Assembly: GCA_002162955.1 (NCBI GenBank)
Contig: MABD01000037.1
Coordinates: 348,031 to 412,030 of the forward strand
Direction: 5' to 3'
DNA from: Gammaproteobacteria bacterium 45_16_T64
Lineage (GTDB): Bacteria; Pseudomonadota; Gammaproteobacteria; Pseudomonadales; Ketobacteraceae
Length of the DNA stretch: 64,000 nt
The translations under genes were made by a program, and so were the position numbers. Shown here piece after piece: positions 1 to 7,989 of this stretch. The notes under the pieces were generated by a model. It searched no databases. It was not told where the DNA came from and saw nothing but the letters and a program-made list of their open reading frames with translations. Each line of letters starts with the position of its first letter. Position 1 is the stretch's first letter.

Positions 1-618
1 TCCCTTCCTCCCAACAATAAACACACCCTTATTCTTCCCCGGTTCCCACTCTTGCTCAATCTCGAACCCGGCGGCAGTCACGCTAGCCTTCATATCCTTC
101 GCGGTGAAAACCTTAACAATAGGGAGCAGGCCAAAGAAGCGCCCGACTGGGGCGATATATTTTAAGAAACCTAATCCATCAGCTAAACACGCAGTGCTAC
201 TGACAAAGACACCACCCGGCTTGAGAAGCTGAAAAGATTTTTTCATCGCACTTTCTTTATCTTCTAGCAAATGGAGAACACTGAGTCCCAGCACAACATC
301 AAAGGATTCATCTGGAGCTTCAAACTCATCAATGGTGGCATGTTGAAAGGTGATGTTATCTAACTTGAGGTCTTCTGCCTTTGATTGGGCTATATCCAAC
401 ATCTTCGACGACATATCAATGGCTTGTAGATGGCTCACATGGGCGGCATGTACGACGGCAGTCGAACCGGTACCACAACCAAATTCTAAAACATTCATAT
501 CAGGCCGAAGATACTCTTGGGTTATCTTGAGCTTCTTCTGGTAGATCGCTTCATCAGGTACTGGTTGATTAGAATAACGTGTCGCGAGTCTATCCCAGAA
601 TTTTGCCGTCTTATCCAT
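1..618 (-). CDS. Class I SAM-dependent methyltransferase (3' end cut by window edge)
   Basis: The frame is open from an ATG at 616-618 to base 1, giving about 206 visible codons, so at most a short C-terminus is missing. Residues 43-53 carry the SAM-binding loop (VLEFGCGTGST), strand 2 ends in the acidic pair region AIDMS, and a post-motif LKPGGVFVSS follows. This is the Methyltransf_11 (UbiE-like) fold. The methyl acceptor cannot be read from the sequence; small metabolites or lipids are usual for the family. It is followed upstream (minus-strand sense) by an unrelated exported protein gene, so its context gives no substrate clue. Confidence 0.85.
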   Translation of the reverse strand, partial: MDKTAKFWDRLATRYSNQPVPDEAIYQKKLKITQEYLRPDMNVLEFGCGTGSTAVVHAAHVSHLQAIDMSSKMLDIAQSKAEDLKLDNITFQHATIDEFEAPDESFDVVLGLSVLHLLEDKESAMKKSFQLLKPGGVFVSSTACLADGLGFLKYIAPVGRFFGLLPIVKVFTAKDMKASVTAAGFEIEQEWEPGKNKGVFIVGRKG

Positions 619-643
619 GACATCTCCATGCATCTTATGTTGT

Positions 644-1024
644 TTAAAGTGAATTTATCGATTTACGAATATTCTTAACACTTTGTAGGTATTCCTTGGT
701 CGACACAAGATACCTTAGCCCTCTCAATATCCGTTTTCTTGAGGCGTCAGGGTCTTTAGAGTAACGCTTGAATTCAACACTCTGCTCTTCTAGGTTGGCC
801 TTAAATTTCTGCATCATCGGTTTATCGAATTCTCGATATTCGATGCAACTATCATTTCCCCATGCGCTTTTCTTGAATACCTTAAGTTCGACATAGCAAG
901 TAATGGCGACTTTACGAATATCTTCCGCTTGCCTTTCTAGGGTTTTCAGCTCGCTAACGACACCGCCAGCCATACTCTCAAAAGAAATAATCAATAACGA
1001 AACCAGCAATACTCTTTTTAACAT
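644..1024 (-). CDS. Small exported protein of unknown function
   Basis: A 126-residue protein with a clear signal peptide (MLKRVLLVSLLIISFESMAGG), so it is probably periplasmic. The ATG at 1022-1024 is chosen because GGAG lies about five bases before it; a GTG two codons upstream is inside that ribosome site. The mature part is charged and helical with two Cys (near CYVELK and DSCIEY) that could form a disulphide. It starts 13 bases after the stop of the flavodoxin-like gene, so the two are likely co-transcribed. I do not recognise the family. Confidence 0.7.
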   Translation of the reverse strand: MLKRVLLVSLLIISFESMAGGVVSELKTLERQAEDIRKVAITCYVELKVFKKSAWGNDSCIEYREFDKPMMQKFKANLEEQSVEFKRYSKDPDASRKRILRGLRYLVSTKEYLQSVKNIRKSINSL

Positions 1025-1036
1025 AATCACTCCAAT

Positions 1037-1597
1037 TTACTGCAACCGCAGCGCTAATTCAGTCACTCGCTGCCCCAAATATTGGGCCGACGCTAAATCT
1101 GTTTCATTTGCCACACCATCAGTAGACTGAGCCACAACACCAAGCTGACAACCTAATCGATTCACACCTTTGTCGTTGAACCCTATTGCCGAATCCAGCC
1201 CGACCCAGAACATACCATGCTGATTGCTGAGTGTGACTAAATACTGAAGTGTGCTGGTCTGATCGCCGTTGGCCGCACTGCCACAGGTAAAACCTGCAGC
1301 AACTTTCCCGGCCCAATGCTGATCACACCATAATTCACTGGTGGCATCGGCAAAGGCTTTAAATTGCGCAGCGACACCCCCCATATAGGTTGGAGAGCCA
1401 AAGACAATGGCATCACATGCTTGCAATGCCATAAGAACTTCAGGGTTGATATAACGCCCTTCGACAATATCGACACCGTTAATTTGGTGCTCTACGATAT
1501 CAACATTGTCTCGCGTTAATGCCCCTTTGATGACAGATTTAGCCAACTGAGCGGTTACATCTGTCTTACTAAAATAAATCACACCGATCTTTACCAA
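1037..1597 (-). CDS. Flavodoxin-like FMN protein (WrbA/NAD(P)H-quinone reductase type)
   Basis: About 186 residues. The N-terminal strand plus phosphate loop (IGVIYFSKTDVTAQLA) and the GSPTYMGG loop around residue 70 are the FMN-binding signatures of the flavodoxin_2/WrbA group, which transfers electrons to quinones or other acceptors in the cytoplasm. AGFTCGSAANGDQTSTL is the third isoalloxazine-contact region, as in WrbA-like proteins. Start: a GTG at 1601-1603 sits only one base after the AAGGAG ribosome site, whereas a TTG at 1595-1597 has seven-base spacing, so the TTG is preferred. The substrate is inferred from family only. Confidence 0.8.
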   Translation of the reverse strand: MVKIGVIYFSKTDVTAQLAKSVIKGALTRDNVDIVEHQINGVDIVEGRYINPEVLMALQACDAIVFGSPTYMGGVAAQFKAFADATSELWCDQHWAGKVAAGFTCGSAANGDQTSTLQYLVTLSNQHGMFWVGLDSAIGFNDKGVNRLGCQLGVVAQSTDGVANETDLASAQYLGQRVTELALRLQ

Positions 1598-1626
1598 TGC
1601 CACTCTCCTTAGTGTTGTATAAAAGC

Positions 1627-2727
1627 TTATCCCCGGTTCTTAAACCATTTACCAGACTTAGCCGCATAATCATTAATTCGCCACTTATCTCCGACCTTCT
1701 TCGCTCGAACCATGAAGATACCGCCTTCTAGTTGTATCTGAACAGAGTCTTTATTGTTTCCATGCAATTTATAGCTGGCGAATGTTGTGCTTCCGACTTT
1801 GACACGATCAAAAAGATTATTCTTTAGCACTCTGCTGGCTGTACTTTTTTCAAGGGTAATGGCGCTAATTTTAGCCACGTCGCGCTTATCCACAGCAGAG
1901 GCAAATGATAACGCCAACTCACTGAATAGCTTTCTTTCTGCTTTACGCTGTTTCTTTCTGTCCGCTGCCATCTTGCTGCGCAGGCCATCGGCTTTTTTTA
2001 CAAATTCAGCCTTATGCTTGCCATCAAAGAACTGACGTAGGTAGTAGTCATATGCGGCAATCAGCACATCATTTGGCTCACCCGCTTTTTCTGCCGCTAT
2101 TGTTTCTTGGTACGTTGCCTCATCCAACTCATCACGCTGTCGCTTTAGCTCTTCTTTTCTTTTTTTCTGCTCAGCAACGTAGGCCGCTTGCTCTTCCAAA
2201 AGTCGTGCATTTTTGGGGAAGGTTTTGAGTAGATCTTTAACATCCGATATCTTTCGTGATGAATTCCCAACCTTGCCGCTAAGCACTGCGTCAACAAAGT
2301 AATCTTCTACGTTCACCGCCGCAGCCATATAGACAGTCTTGCTTAACAATGATGTCTTTTGCGTTAATACAAAAATAGGCAACTCATTTGTCATCACCTC
2401 AGCGCTAACAACATAACTATCCGCTTGATCCCGCGGTATCACTTTGGCATCCAATATCACGGTTCTTCTAGACACCATATCCATTTGTTGTAGCTGAACA
2501 TTATCTGCCGAGAAGTCTTTCTGATAAATGTAAAAGCGTACCCGGTTGTCTTCAATAACAAGCTGTGTCGTGCGGGATGCCATTTCATCCGCATTTCTCT
2601 TACTAATGCCTTCTAGCGCCTGATGACCGTTCACGCCTTTTACAAACACGCCATAGTGTTCAAACTCGGGTTCACTCGAACAGCCCCATAACAATAGTGC
2701 CATCAAGAATACACTTATCGATTTCAT
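1627..2727 (-). CDS. Lipoprotein of unknown function with coiled coil and C-terminal NTF2-like region
   Basis: 366 residues beginning with a lipoprotein signal (ALLLWGC, lipid on Cys16), so it is membrane-anchored in the periplasm or outer membrane. The first half (about 20-170) is beta-rich and unrecognised. Residues 175-265 are highly charged, Lys/Glu/Arg-rich and predicted coiled coil. The last 100 residues (SFASAVDKRDVAKISAI ... GDKWRINDYAAK) have the look of an NTF2/DUF4878-type fold, where small lipoproteins often end with a 'KWRI' strand. No catalytic residues are seen. It is followed closely by the DUF3087 gene upstream (30-base gap), suggesting one transcript. Confidence 0.75.
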   Translation of the reverse strand: MKSISVFLMALLLWGCSSEPEFEHYGVFVKGVNGHQALEGISKRNADEMASRTTQLVIEDNRVRFYIYQKDFSADNVQLQQMDMVSRRTVILDAKVIPRDQADSYVVSAEVMTNELPIFVLTQKTSLLSKTVYMAAAVNVEDYFVDAVLSGKVGNSSRKISDVKDLLKTFPKNARLLEEQAAYVAEQKKRKEELKRQRDELDEATYQETIAAEKAGEPNDVLIAAYDYYLRQFFDGKHKAEFVKKADGLRSKMAADRKKQRKAERKLFSELALSFASAVDKRDVAKISAITLEKSTASRVLKNNLFDRVKVGSTTFASYKLHGNNKDSVQIQLEGGIFMVRAKKVGDKWRINDYAAKSGKWFKNRG

Positions 2728-2757
2728 ATCTTCTCCTATAAATTTCCGTTTACGTGT

Positions 2758-3264
2758 CTATAACTGATTTAGCAAAGCTGGACGGTAATCGTCTACTGTA
2801 ATTGACAAGCCCAAGCGCTGTATCGTTTGGTCTAAATCCACAATCTTCTGGTTTATCTCGTCCATCGTTAAAGTATTGTCATCCAATTCATATAACTGCT
2901 TGGAGCCTTTAAGGTTAAAATACGAGATAATCAGGGCCTCTTCCTTCTCCTGCTTAACCGCAACCTTGAGCTTTACTGATTGCCGATATATTCGATTTAA
3001 CTCCTGCTTAAGCAACCAGACATACCACACTTCGTCCATATAGGAATGCTGGCGAAAATAGTACACAAGCGCACCACTCAGCCCCGCTCCTATGCCCACG
3101 CCAATCGCATTGAGAACAAGATGGGATTCACCCTCCGTACCAAACAGCGCAATCAATAATGTGGAAATACCCACTGCGCCGGCCAATAACACCACCACCA
3201 TTGCCGCGGTGACTTTTCGTAAATGATCTCGGTATATCGCTTTGTCTATCTGCCGCAACTGCAT
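2758..3264 (-). CDS. DUF3087 family inner-membrane protein
   Basis: 168 residues from the ATG at 3262-3264. The alignment by memory to DUF3087 (short gammaproteobacterial membrane proteins) is good: an N-terminal basic stretch (QIDKAIYRDHLRKV), two transmembrane helices (about 16-40 and 46-66), then a cytoplasmic helical domain with the family's WLLKQELNRIYR and LYELDDNTLTMDE segments. A longer reading frame exists upstream to 3363, but it adds a non-conserved basic stretch. Function is unknown for the whole family. Confidence 0.8.
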   Translation of the reverse strand: MQLRQIDKAIYRDHLRKVTAAMVVVLLAGAVGISTLLIALFGTEGESHLVLNAIGVGIGAGLSGALVYYFRQHSYMDEVWYVWLLKQELNRIYRQSVKLKVAVKQEKEEALIISYFNLKGSKQLYELDDNTLTMDEINQKIVDLDQTIQRLGLSITVDDYRPALLNQL

Positions 3265-3412
3265 GGGGAAACTACTTCTTCTGTAATGAACATGAGGAAT
3301 TCTGCTGCAGATTATAGCGCGTCGAAGCGCTAGAAGAAGAGGCATTTGTCCACTTTCTCCCAATGTTTAACTCGATAGAAATTGATTGTTCCACTGGTGG
3401 CACGCAATTTCC

Positions 3413-3440
3413 TTGACCATTAACAAGCGAACCCTATAAT
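3413..3440 (+). promoter_or_regulatory. Sigma-70 promoter of the tetR gene
   Basis: TTGACC (3413-3418) and TATAAT (3435-3440) are separated by 16 bases, nearly perfect -35 and -10 boxes. The expected start of transcription, about 3446-3448, falls inside the operator-like sequence at 3444-3457, which fits autorepression by the TetR protein encoded just downstream. Confidence 0.7.
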
Positions 3441-3443
3441 AAC

Positions 3444-3457
3444 TAACCAACCAGTTA
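3444..3457. promoter_or_regulatory. Operator-like site upstream of tetR
   Basis: TAACCAACCAGTTA. It matches the core of the palindrome beyond the end of the same gene (TAACTAACTAGTTA, 4151-4164) at 12 of 14 positions, with both differences C/T. It covers the predicted transcription start, a usual position for a TetR-family operator. Binding is inferred from repetition and position. Confidence 0.55.
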
Positions 3458-3482
3458 CTTTTATATGAATATTGAGAGATCC

Positions 3483-4112
3483 ATGCCCTTACTCAACACT
3501 AACGACAGAGCGACCAAAGGCGAGCTCACTAAGCAACGCATTCTCGAAGCGGCCGCCCAGATGTTCTGGAAGAGCAGCTACCACAATGTTCGAGTGGACA
3601 AAATTGTCGAGCTTGCCGAAGTGAATAAGGCGTCGTTTTATCAATACTTCAAGAACAAAGAACACGCCGCGTTGGAATGTGTCGACTATATGTTCTCTCT
3701 CACGAGGGAACACATCTTCGAAGGTAGCTTTGCACAGGAACAAGATCCAATTAAGCGCCTTGAAGAGATTTATCATCGAATCTATATGGCCCATAAAGAA
3801 CTGAAAGATAACGAAGAGCAGATACCCGGCTGCCCATTTATGAATATGGGTAGTGAGTTGGCGACCGATAGTGAAATCATTCGTCAGAAGGTAGAACAAG
3901 TTCTCGGTGAATTTTACGTCTACCAGCAACGCATTTACGAAGATGCAAAAGCCAAGGGGCTGACTACCATGGATTGGGAGCCAGAGCTTGTCGGCAGGCA
4001 ACTGCAAGGTATCCTAAATGGAGCCATGTCCAGCGCAAAGATACGCAACAGACCAGAAGATATAACCGACGCATTAGTTACTGCAAAAACCATTATCGGC
4101 GTGCCGGGGTAG
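3483..4112 (+). CDS. TetR family transcriptional regulator
   Basis: 209 residues from the ATG at 3483, which has GAGAG about four bases before it; an in-frame ATG at 3465 has no ribosome site. The N-terminal 60 residues are a TetR helix-turn-helix (TKQRILEAAAQMFW ... VDKIVELAEVNKASFYQYFKNKEHAAL). The C-terminal domain binds an unknown ligand and has the pair GCPFMNMGSELA, seen in YcdC/NemR-like regulators where a Cys can sense electrophiles; here a single Cys in that loop is visible. Near-identical operator-like sites lie before and after the gene, so autoregulation and control of the small gene downstream are likely. Confidence 0.9.
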   Translation: MPLLNTNDRATKGELTKQRILEAAAQMFWKSSYHNVRVDKIVELAEVNKASFYQYFKNKEHAALECVDYMFSLTREHIFEGSFAQEQDPIKRLEEIYHRIYMAHKELKDNEEQIPGCPFMNMGSELATDSEIIRQKVEQVLGEFYVYQQRIYEDAKAKGLTTMDWEPELVGRQLQGILNGAMSSAKIRNRPEDITDALVTAKTIIGVPG

Positions 4113-4140
4113 ATAAGATTTACCCCAATCGCCAAAGTAC

Positions 4141-4174
4141 ATCCAGAATATAACTAACTAGTTATATTCTGGAT
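4141..4174. promoter_or_regulatory. 34-bp palindrome downstream of tetR, likely operator
   Basis: Two perfect 16-base arms (4141-4156 and 4159-4174) separated by AC. The core repeats the site at the tetR promoter. There is no T-run on either side, so a terminator is less likely than a regulator site, although the stem could stall transcription. It precedes the small gene at 4202 by 27 bases. Confidence 0.55.
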
Positions 4175-4201
4175 GAATTAACAACCGCCCTTAAAAGGAA
4201 A

Positions 4202-4351
4202 ATGACCATGATTGAATTTATGCTTATTACATCCGTAGCCAGCCTGCTCAATATCTATGGTGTTATCGCAATCACCGATACGGATATAGACATCCAACCC
4301 CCCAAGACAGGTATTGTCATTGTTGAAGATGTGGCTACGAGGCAGCGCTAA
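4202..4351 (+). CDS. Possible 49-residue hydrophobic small protein
   Basis: An ATG at 4202 has AAAAGGA five to eleven bases before it, a good ribosome site. The product begins with a hydrophobic helix (MIEFMLITSVASLLNIYGVIAI) followed by an acidic tail and could sit in the inner membrane. It lies directly after the operator-like palindrome, so it may be the target of the TetR protein. Its end overlaps the 3' end of the convergent pseudouridine synthase gene by 17 bases. No relatives are recognised; it could be a chance frame. Confidence 0.45.
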   Translation: MTMIEFMLITSVASLLNIYGVIAITDTDIDIQPPKTGIVIVEDVATRQR

Positions 4352-5222
4352 ACCAGGGGTGCTTCTCCACCGCCAATTCCAATGCCCTCTGCTCTTGAGT
4401 TAAGGGACAGGTAAAGTGCAGTTGGTAAGCGCATAACTGTAGGTCTTGCCCAGAAGCAACCGTGTTTTCGATTCCGTGCAGCCGGTCTCCCACAATGGGA
4501 AAGCCTAACTCAGCGAGATGACGGCGAATCTGGTGTTTACGCCCAGTCTCAATGTCGACATCGACCAAGGATATATCCTGCTCTTGAAGATACCGCAACG
4601 GGGTAAAATGGCTGCAGGCGACGCGCTCATCAATAGAGCTATTAACGGTTTGACGATCCACTGCGAGCTCTCCTGGGAACCTACCATGGACCATTGCCTG
4701 GTAGCGCTTTTTAATCAAACGCGCTTCAAACATCTGGCTCAGCGCCTTTGTGGCTCGCTTACTGTGGGCCAATAAAATTAGGCCGCTGGTGGCACGGTCC
4801 AGCCGATGCACGACAAATGCGGGACGCTCTGGTGTCAGGTTCTGCTCGGACCAACGAGCCACGGTACAATGATCCCCCCACTTAGTACCTTGAGAATAGG
4901 TGCCATTGGGTTTATGCCAAACGCTATAACCCCCAAAGTCTGCGATAAGTTCACAGGGCAACGCCACGCTATCAAGAATCTCACGATCAAAATATAGGTG
5001 TATTTCCTCACCTACTTTGAGCATTTTCTTTGCCCGACGTACGCGCTGAGTCCGTTGGCTTTTCGCCCCGCTTTCAGCGCCCGCTGGCGTCACCCACACC
5101 GCACCCTTTTGCATGGCCAGTTTAAGCTGCTGTTTAGATAACACACAATGATCAGATAGCAGCGCTATTGCTAGAGTTGGTTCAGATACAGGAAGGTGTA
5201 ATTCAAAATGAAGGTCTGTCAT
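4335..5222 (-). CDS. RluA family RNA pseudouridine synthase
   Basis: 295 residues. The catalytic motif HRLDRATSGLILLA (about residues 141-154, Asp as nucleophile) and the later GRKHQIRRHLAELGFPIVGD motif identify the RluA superfamily, which converts uridine to pseudouridine in rRNA or tRNA. The first 80 residues (LLSDHCVLSKQQLKLAMQKGAVWV ... LKVGEEIHLYF) resemble an S4-like RNA-binding module. Which RNA position it modifies cannot be told; the arrangement is closer to the TruC/RluD side than to RluB. It stands alone and converges on the small gene beside tetR. Confidence 0.88.
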   Translation of the reverse strand: MTDLHFELHLPVSEPTLAIALLSDHCVLSKQQLKLAMQKGAVWVTPAGAESGAKSQRTQRVRRAKKMLKVGEEIHLYFDREILDSVALPCELIADFGGYSVWHKPNGTYSQGTKWGDHCTVARWSEQNLTPERPAFVVHRLDRATSGLILLAHSKRATKALSQMFEARLIKKRYQAMVHGRFPGELAVDRQTVNSSIDERVACSHFTPLRYLQEQDISLVDVDIETGRKHQIRRHLAELGFPIVGDRLHGIENTVASGQDLQLCAYQLHFTCPLTQEQRALELAVEKHPWFSAAS

Positions 5223-5264
5223 GGGGGCAATAATAACAGCTATACCCCCAGAGGTTTGCTAAAT

Positions 5265-5534
5265 CTAATCGACTTTTACAATGGTAGTGATCTGGATAGG
5301 CGACTGTACCATAGATTCTTTACCCTTGATGATCGGATAAAATACGTAATACCCCTTCTCTGGCACACTGGTTACTTTGCCATTCTTAACGTGGTACACC
5401 TCACCGTGGCCCTGGATATAGACATCATAATCACCACCTAACATGGTATCCATTGAACGGCTCATGTTGTTGATTTTATCGCAGCCAGACAGTGACAGTA
5501 GCGCCACAAGCGCAATAAGTCCTTTGATCTTCAT
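5265..5534 (-). CDS. Small lipoprotein
   Basis: 89 residues from the ATG at 5532-5534, which has GGATAAAAGT just upstream. The signal ends in the lipobox LSLSGC. The mature part contains a short beta-rich segment (YDVYIQGHGEVYHVKNGKVTSVPEKGYYVFYP) and a Met-rich linker. It starts four bases after the stop of the preceding small gene, so the pair are co-transcribed. Function unknown. Confidence 0.7.
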   Translation of the reverse strand: MKIKGLIALVALLSLSGCDKINNMSRSMDTMLGGDYDVYIQGHGEVYHVKNGKVTSVPEKGYYVFYPIIKGKESMVQSPIQITTIVKVD

Positions 5535-5538
5535 ACTT

Positions 5539-5751
5539 TTATCCTTTCCCGAACCGCTGCAAAATCGATTGCATTTCGGCCACACTCATATCTACATGTT
5601 CTACAACTCGGCCATACAACATGCTTGTCGATACGTAGCTATCACCCATCTCACGCTGCATTTGTGCAAGACAGACCAATACCATACGCTCCTTGCTCGT
5701 CAAGCCATCACGAACGTCCAGTAAGTTATCACTATTGGGGATGTTAGTCAT
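5539..5751 (-). CDS. Small cytoplasmic protein, unknown function
   Basis: 70 residues, no signal peptide. The middle (SKERMVLVCLAQMQREMGDSYVSTSMLYGRVVEHVDMSVAEMQSIL) looks like a winged-helix or HTH-type three-helix unit, so a DNA-binding role is possible but unproven. It is the first gene of a tight pair with the downstream lipoprotein and is followed upstream by another small acidic protein gene 27 bases away. Confidence 0.6.
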   Translation of the reverse strand: MTNIPNSDNLLDVRDGLTSKERMVLVCLAQMQREMGDSYVSTSMLYGRVVEHVDMSVAEMQSILQRFGKG

Positions 5752-5778
5752 TCAGAAGGGGGACTTGCATCTCAGATA

Positions 5779-5985
5779 CTACATCTCTGGGACAGTCGTC
5801 ACGACACAGGTGCCATGGTTTTCAACATTCACCCGGAAGTTCTTCGCACCAAATGTCGTTGCGGCGGCAATTAACGATCGTGCAATACCATCAAGAACCT
5901 GCTCTGGCTCTAATTCCATATCGTCACATTGGTCTGCAATCGCATTGGCAAGTTCTTGCAGTTGTTCTTCACTAATACCTGACAT
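5779..5985 (-). CDS. Small acidic protein, unknown function
   Basis: 68 residues, start ATG preceded by AAAGGACT. An acidic helix pair (EEQLQELANAIADQCDDMELEPEQVLDGIARSL) is followed by a short beta segment (FRVNVENHGTCVVTTVPEM). No signal, no recognised family. Likely the first gene of the three-gene set running to 5265. Confidence 0.6.
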   Translation of the reverse strand: MSGISEEQLQELANAIADQCDDMELEPEQVLDGIARSLIAAATTFGAKNFRVNVENHGTCVVTTVPEM

Positions 5986-6084
5986 AGCAGATAGTCCTTT
6001 TATTATGGTGCTTTTTCATAGCGCTTTATCATAGTGCATTGCTATAACTATAGCTGCTTTTGGAATAGGTAGGTAGCACTATAC

Positions 6085-6107
6085 AAACGACCATATCATG
6101 GTCGTTT
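6085..6107. terminator. Short inverted repeat in the spacer before the lectin-domain gene
   Basis: Ten-base arms AAACGACCAT / ATGGTCGTTT with a three-base loop, followed by T. It may be a weak terminator or a regulator site. It lies in the 279-base spacer between the minus-strand small genes and the plus-strand lectin-domain gene, in which nothing else is evident. Confidence 0.35.
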
Positions 6108-6264
6108 TGATCCCTCAACCAATGTAAGTGTCAGGATACTTTCCACTTTGTTATTGTACGGATTTTGGCATTTTCACAACGCCTTGAATTAGCGTGTCTT
6201 TATATTTTTGGCCCGAATCCTGCGTATTAGAATACGTGAAGAAGTGATTGTACCGGAGTGTAGT

Positions 6265-6915
6265 ATGTCTAAGTATTTAGGAATAATAGACTATCTGGAT
6301 GGAATAAGTATTGTCGTGATAATTATCACTCTCAGCCTGCTTACGGCCTCGAATGCTAACGCCGTACCACAGATATTTGACGGCAACGCATACGAGTTCG
6401 TTCAAGTCACCAACCCTTTTATTGGCAATAATAACCATTGGTCCACCGCTAGCAGCTCTGCCAGCGCGAGCACACACAATGGCGTGAATGGCCACCTCGC
6501 TACGGTGACATCACAGGCAGAAAACGACTTTTTACTCAGCCTTGTAACCCTATACAATGGGTTTAATGGTGCATGGTTAGGTGGCAATGCTACCGGCTGG
6601 CTTGAGGGCCCAGAGGCAGGAAATACCTTTGCTCAGGTGGGCGGTTATACCAATTGGAACCCGGTTGAACCCAACAACAATGGCTATATGTATATGAGCA
6701 TTGGCACTAGCACACCGAATTCGGGTGGAATTGGCCACGGTAACTGGCTTGACGATTCAGGCGTGCAGGGCCTTCCACATGCTAATGCAGACCCTGTCAT
6801 CGGTTTTTTTATTGAATACGAGAATAGCGCGATCTTTGTTTCCGAACCTCCTATTCCAGCCTTAATATTGCTTGGGCTATTAGGACTATGGAATAGAAGG
6901 CGGGCACACCACTAA
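6265..6915 (+). CDS. Exported C-type-lectin-domain protein with PEP-CTERM-like anchor
   Basis: 216 residues from the ATG at 6265, which has GGAG six bases upstream; earlier in-frame codons lack a ribosome site. A signal peptide ends around ASNANA. Residues 40-190 form a C-type lectin-like domain: GHLATVTSQAENDFLLSL, GAWLGG, and YTNWNPVEPNN, where EPN is the classical sugar/Ca2+ loop, then GNWLDDS. The C-terminus (SEPPIPALILLGLLGLWNRRR) has the PEP-CTERM plan of a Pro-containing motif, a hydrophobic helix and an Arg cluster, which implies sorting by an exosortase encoded elsewhere. Probably a surface or matrix protein binding glycans. Confidence 0.82.
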   Translation: MSKYLGIIDYLDGISIVVIIITLSLLTASNANAVPQIFDGNAYEFVQVTNPFIGNNNHWSTASSSASASTHNGVNGHLATVTSQAENDFLLSLVTLYNGFNGAWLGGNATGWLEGPEAGNTFAQVGGYTNWNPVEPNNNGYMYMSIGTSTPNSGGIGHGNWLDDSGVQGLPHANADPVIGFFIEYENSAIFVSEPPIPALILLGLLGLWNRRRAHH

Positions 6916-6922
6916 AGCAGCA

Positions 6923-7867
6923 TTATTCGTTCGCTATTGCTAATAATACCGATTCCACTTTTTTCTTAGCCGGAAAGCGCTTGTAAGTATTCTTACCGTT
7001 AGGTGTCAGGTAGAACTCCCGATCCATACGTGCCTTGTAAGTAACTTTACTACCATTACGATAAGGGAAAACCGCGATACTAATCGCAGCCTCAAACCCA
7101 TCAATATTACGGCTTAAATAGCCATCCTTCTGAATGTCTTTTTCATTTGTCCCGTAGTGTAGCCGGCGTTTGAAATTGGCATACACAGAGTCATCAGGGT
7201 ATTGGCTGGTAAATTCACCCGCTAGTGTTGTTTTCTTTAGATAACTGACATTATCAATTTTGATAGCGTTAAACGCGTACTCAAATGCCCCATCGATTTC
7301 ATCCATTGCGAATAGCTGAGGTACCGCAGGCTGACTACCAATATTACCTTTACGGTGAGAATAGGTCGCTGGGTAATTGATGGTAAAATACACATAGCCA
7401 TTTTTTGTAGAGCGTTTAATAGGAAATAACGCTTTTTGAATCGCTTCACCTTTTCGATCCCGGTGATATTCACCTGCGATAAAACTGATCTCTACGGCAC
7501 CACCCTTTGGAGTGACCCGAACAGAACTCCGCTCACTGCGGGGATTATTCTGCTTCGCATTATCTAGTAGGAAATTGATAGTACTACTAAAGCCATCATG
7601 TTGTATTTTTGGCTTCGGCAACCCTCGCTTATCGTATGAACTCTCGACGGACTGTTTAACGCTCTTTAGAAAAGCTGCGTAAAGCACATCATTTTGCACA
7701 TAGCCCTCTTTAAACCGTACCGTTTTTGATGAGACTTTGTTCGTCAGCTGTGCATTTTCAAAGGGATAGATGTTGTCCTTAAGTGAAAACACTCGCCCAG
7801 AATTGGTAGAACAACCTGATAAAAATAGATGGCTCAACAACACCAACAACGTTACGTACTTAATCAT
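6923..7867 (-). CDS. Large lipoprotein, unknown function
   Basis: 314 residues. The signal ends in FLSGC (lipid on Cys19). The mature protein is rich in beta strands and basic residues, with repeated short motifs of the type 'YVYFTINYPATYSH' and 'GSKVTYKARMDREFYLTPNGKN'; it may be an outer-membrane-anchored periplasmic domain. No enzyme motif is seen. It converges on the lectin-domain gene with a seven-base gap and has a 120-base spacer upstream in which I see no feature. Confidence 0.7.
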   Translation of the reverse strand: MIKYVTLLVLLSHLFLSGCSTNSGRVFSLKDNIYPFENAQLTNKVSSKTVRFKEGYVQNDVLYAAFLKSVKQSVESSYDKRGLPKPKIQHDGFSSTINFLLDNAKQNNPRSERSSVRVTPKGGAVEISFIAGEYHRDRKGEAIQKALFPIKRSTKNGYVYFTINYPATYSHRKGNIGSQPAVPQLFAMDEIDGAFEYAFNAIKIDNVSYLKKTTLAGEFTSQYPDDSVYANFKRRLHYGTNEKDIQKDGYLSRNIDGFEAAISIAVFPYRNGSKVTYKARMDREFYLTPNGKNTYKRFPAKKKVESVLLAIANE

Positions 7868-7989
7868 GATAAAGCTCCCTTTGTATATAGTTTTGGGTCA
7901 AATCCAATGGGGCCATACCATAATGCCCCCAAGCTGAACCCGCGCTGAATGCTAATCCATTAGCCCATAATTGTCATACTCCTAAGAGA

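Noticed and set aside
4141-4174. Palindrome as a rho-independent terminator of tetR
   Set aside because: No T-run, and the core repeats the site at the tetR promoter, so an operator is the better reading.
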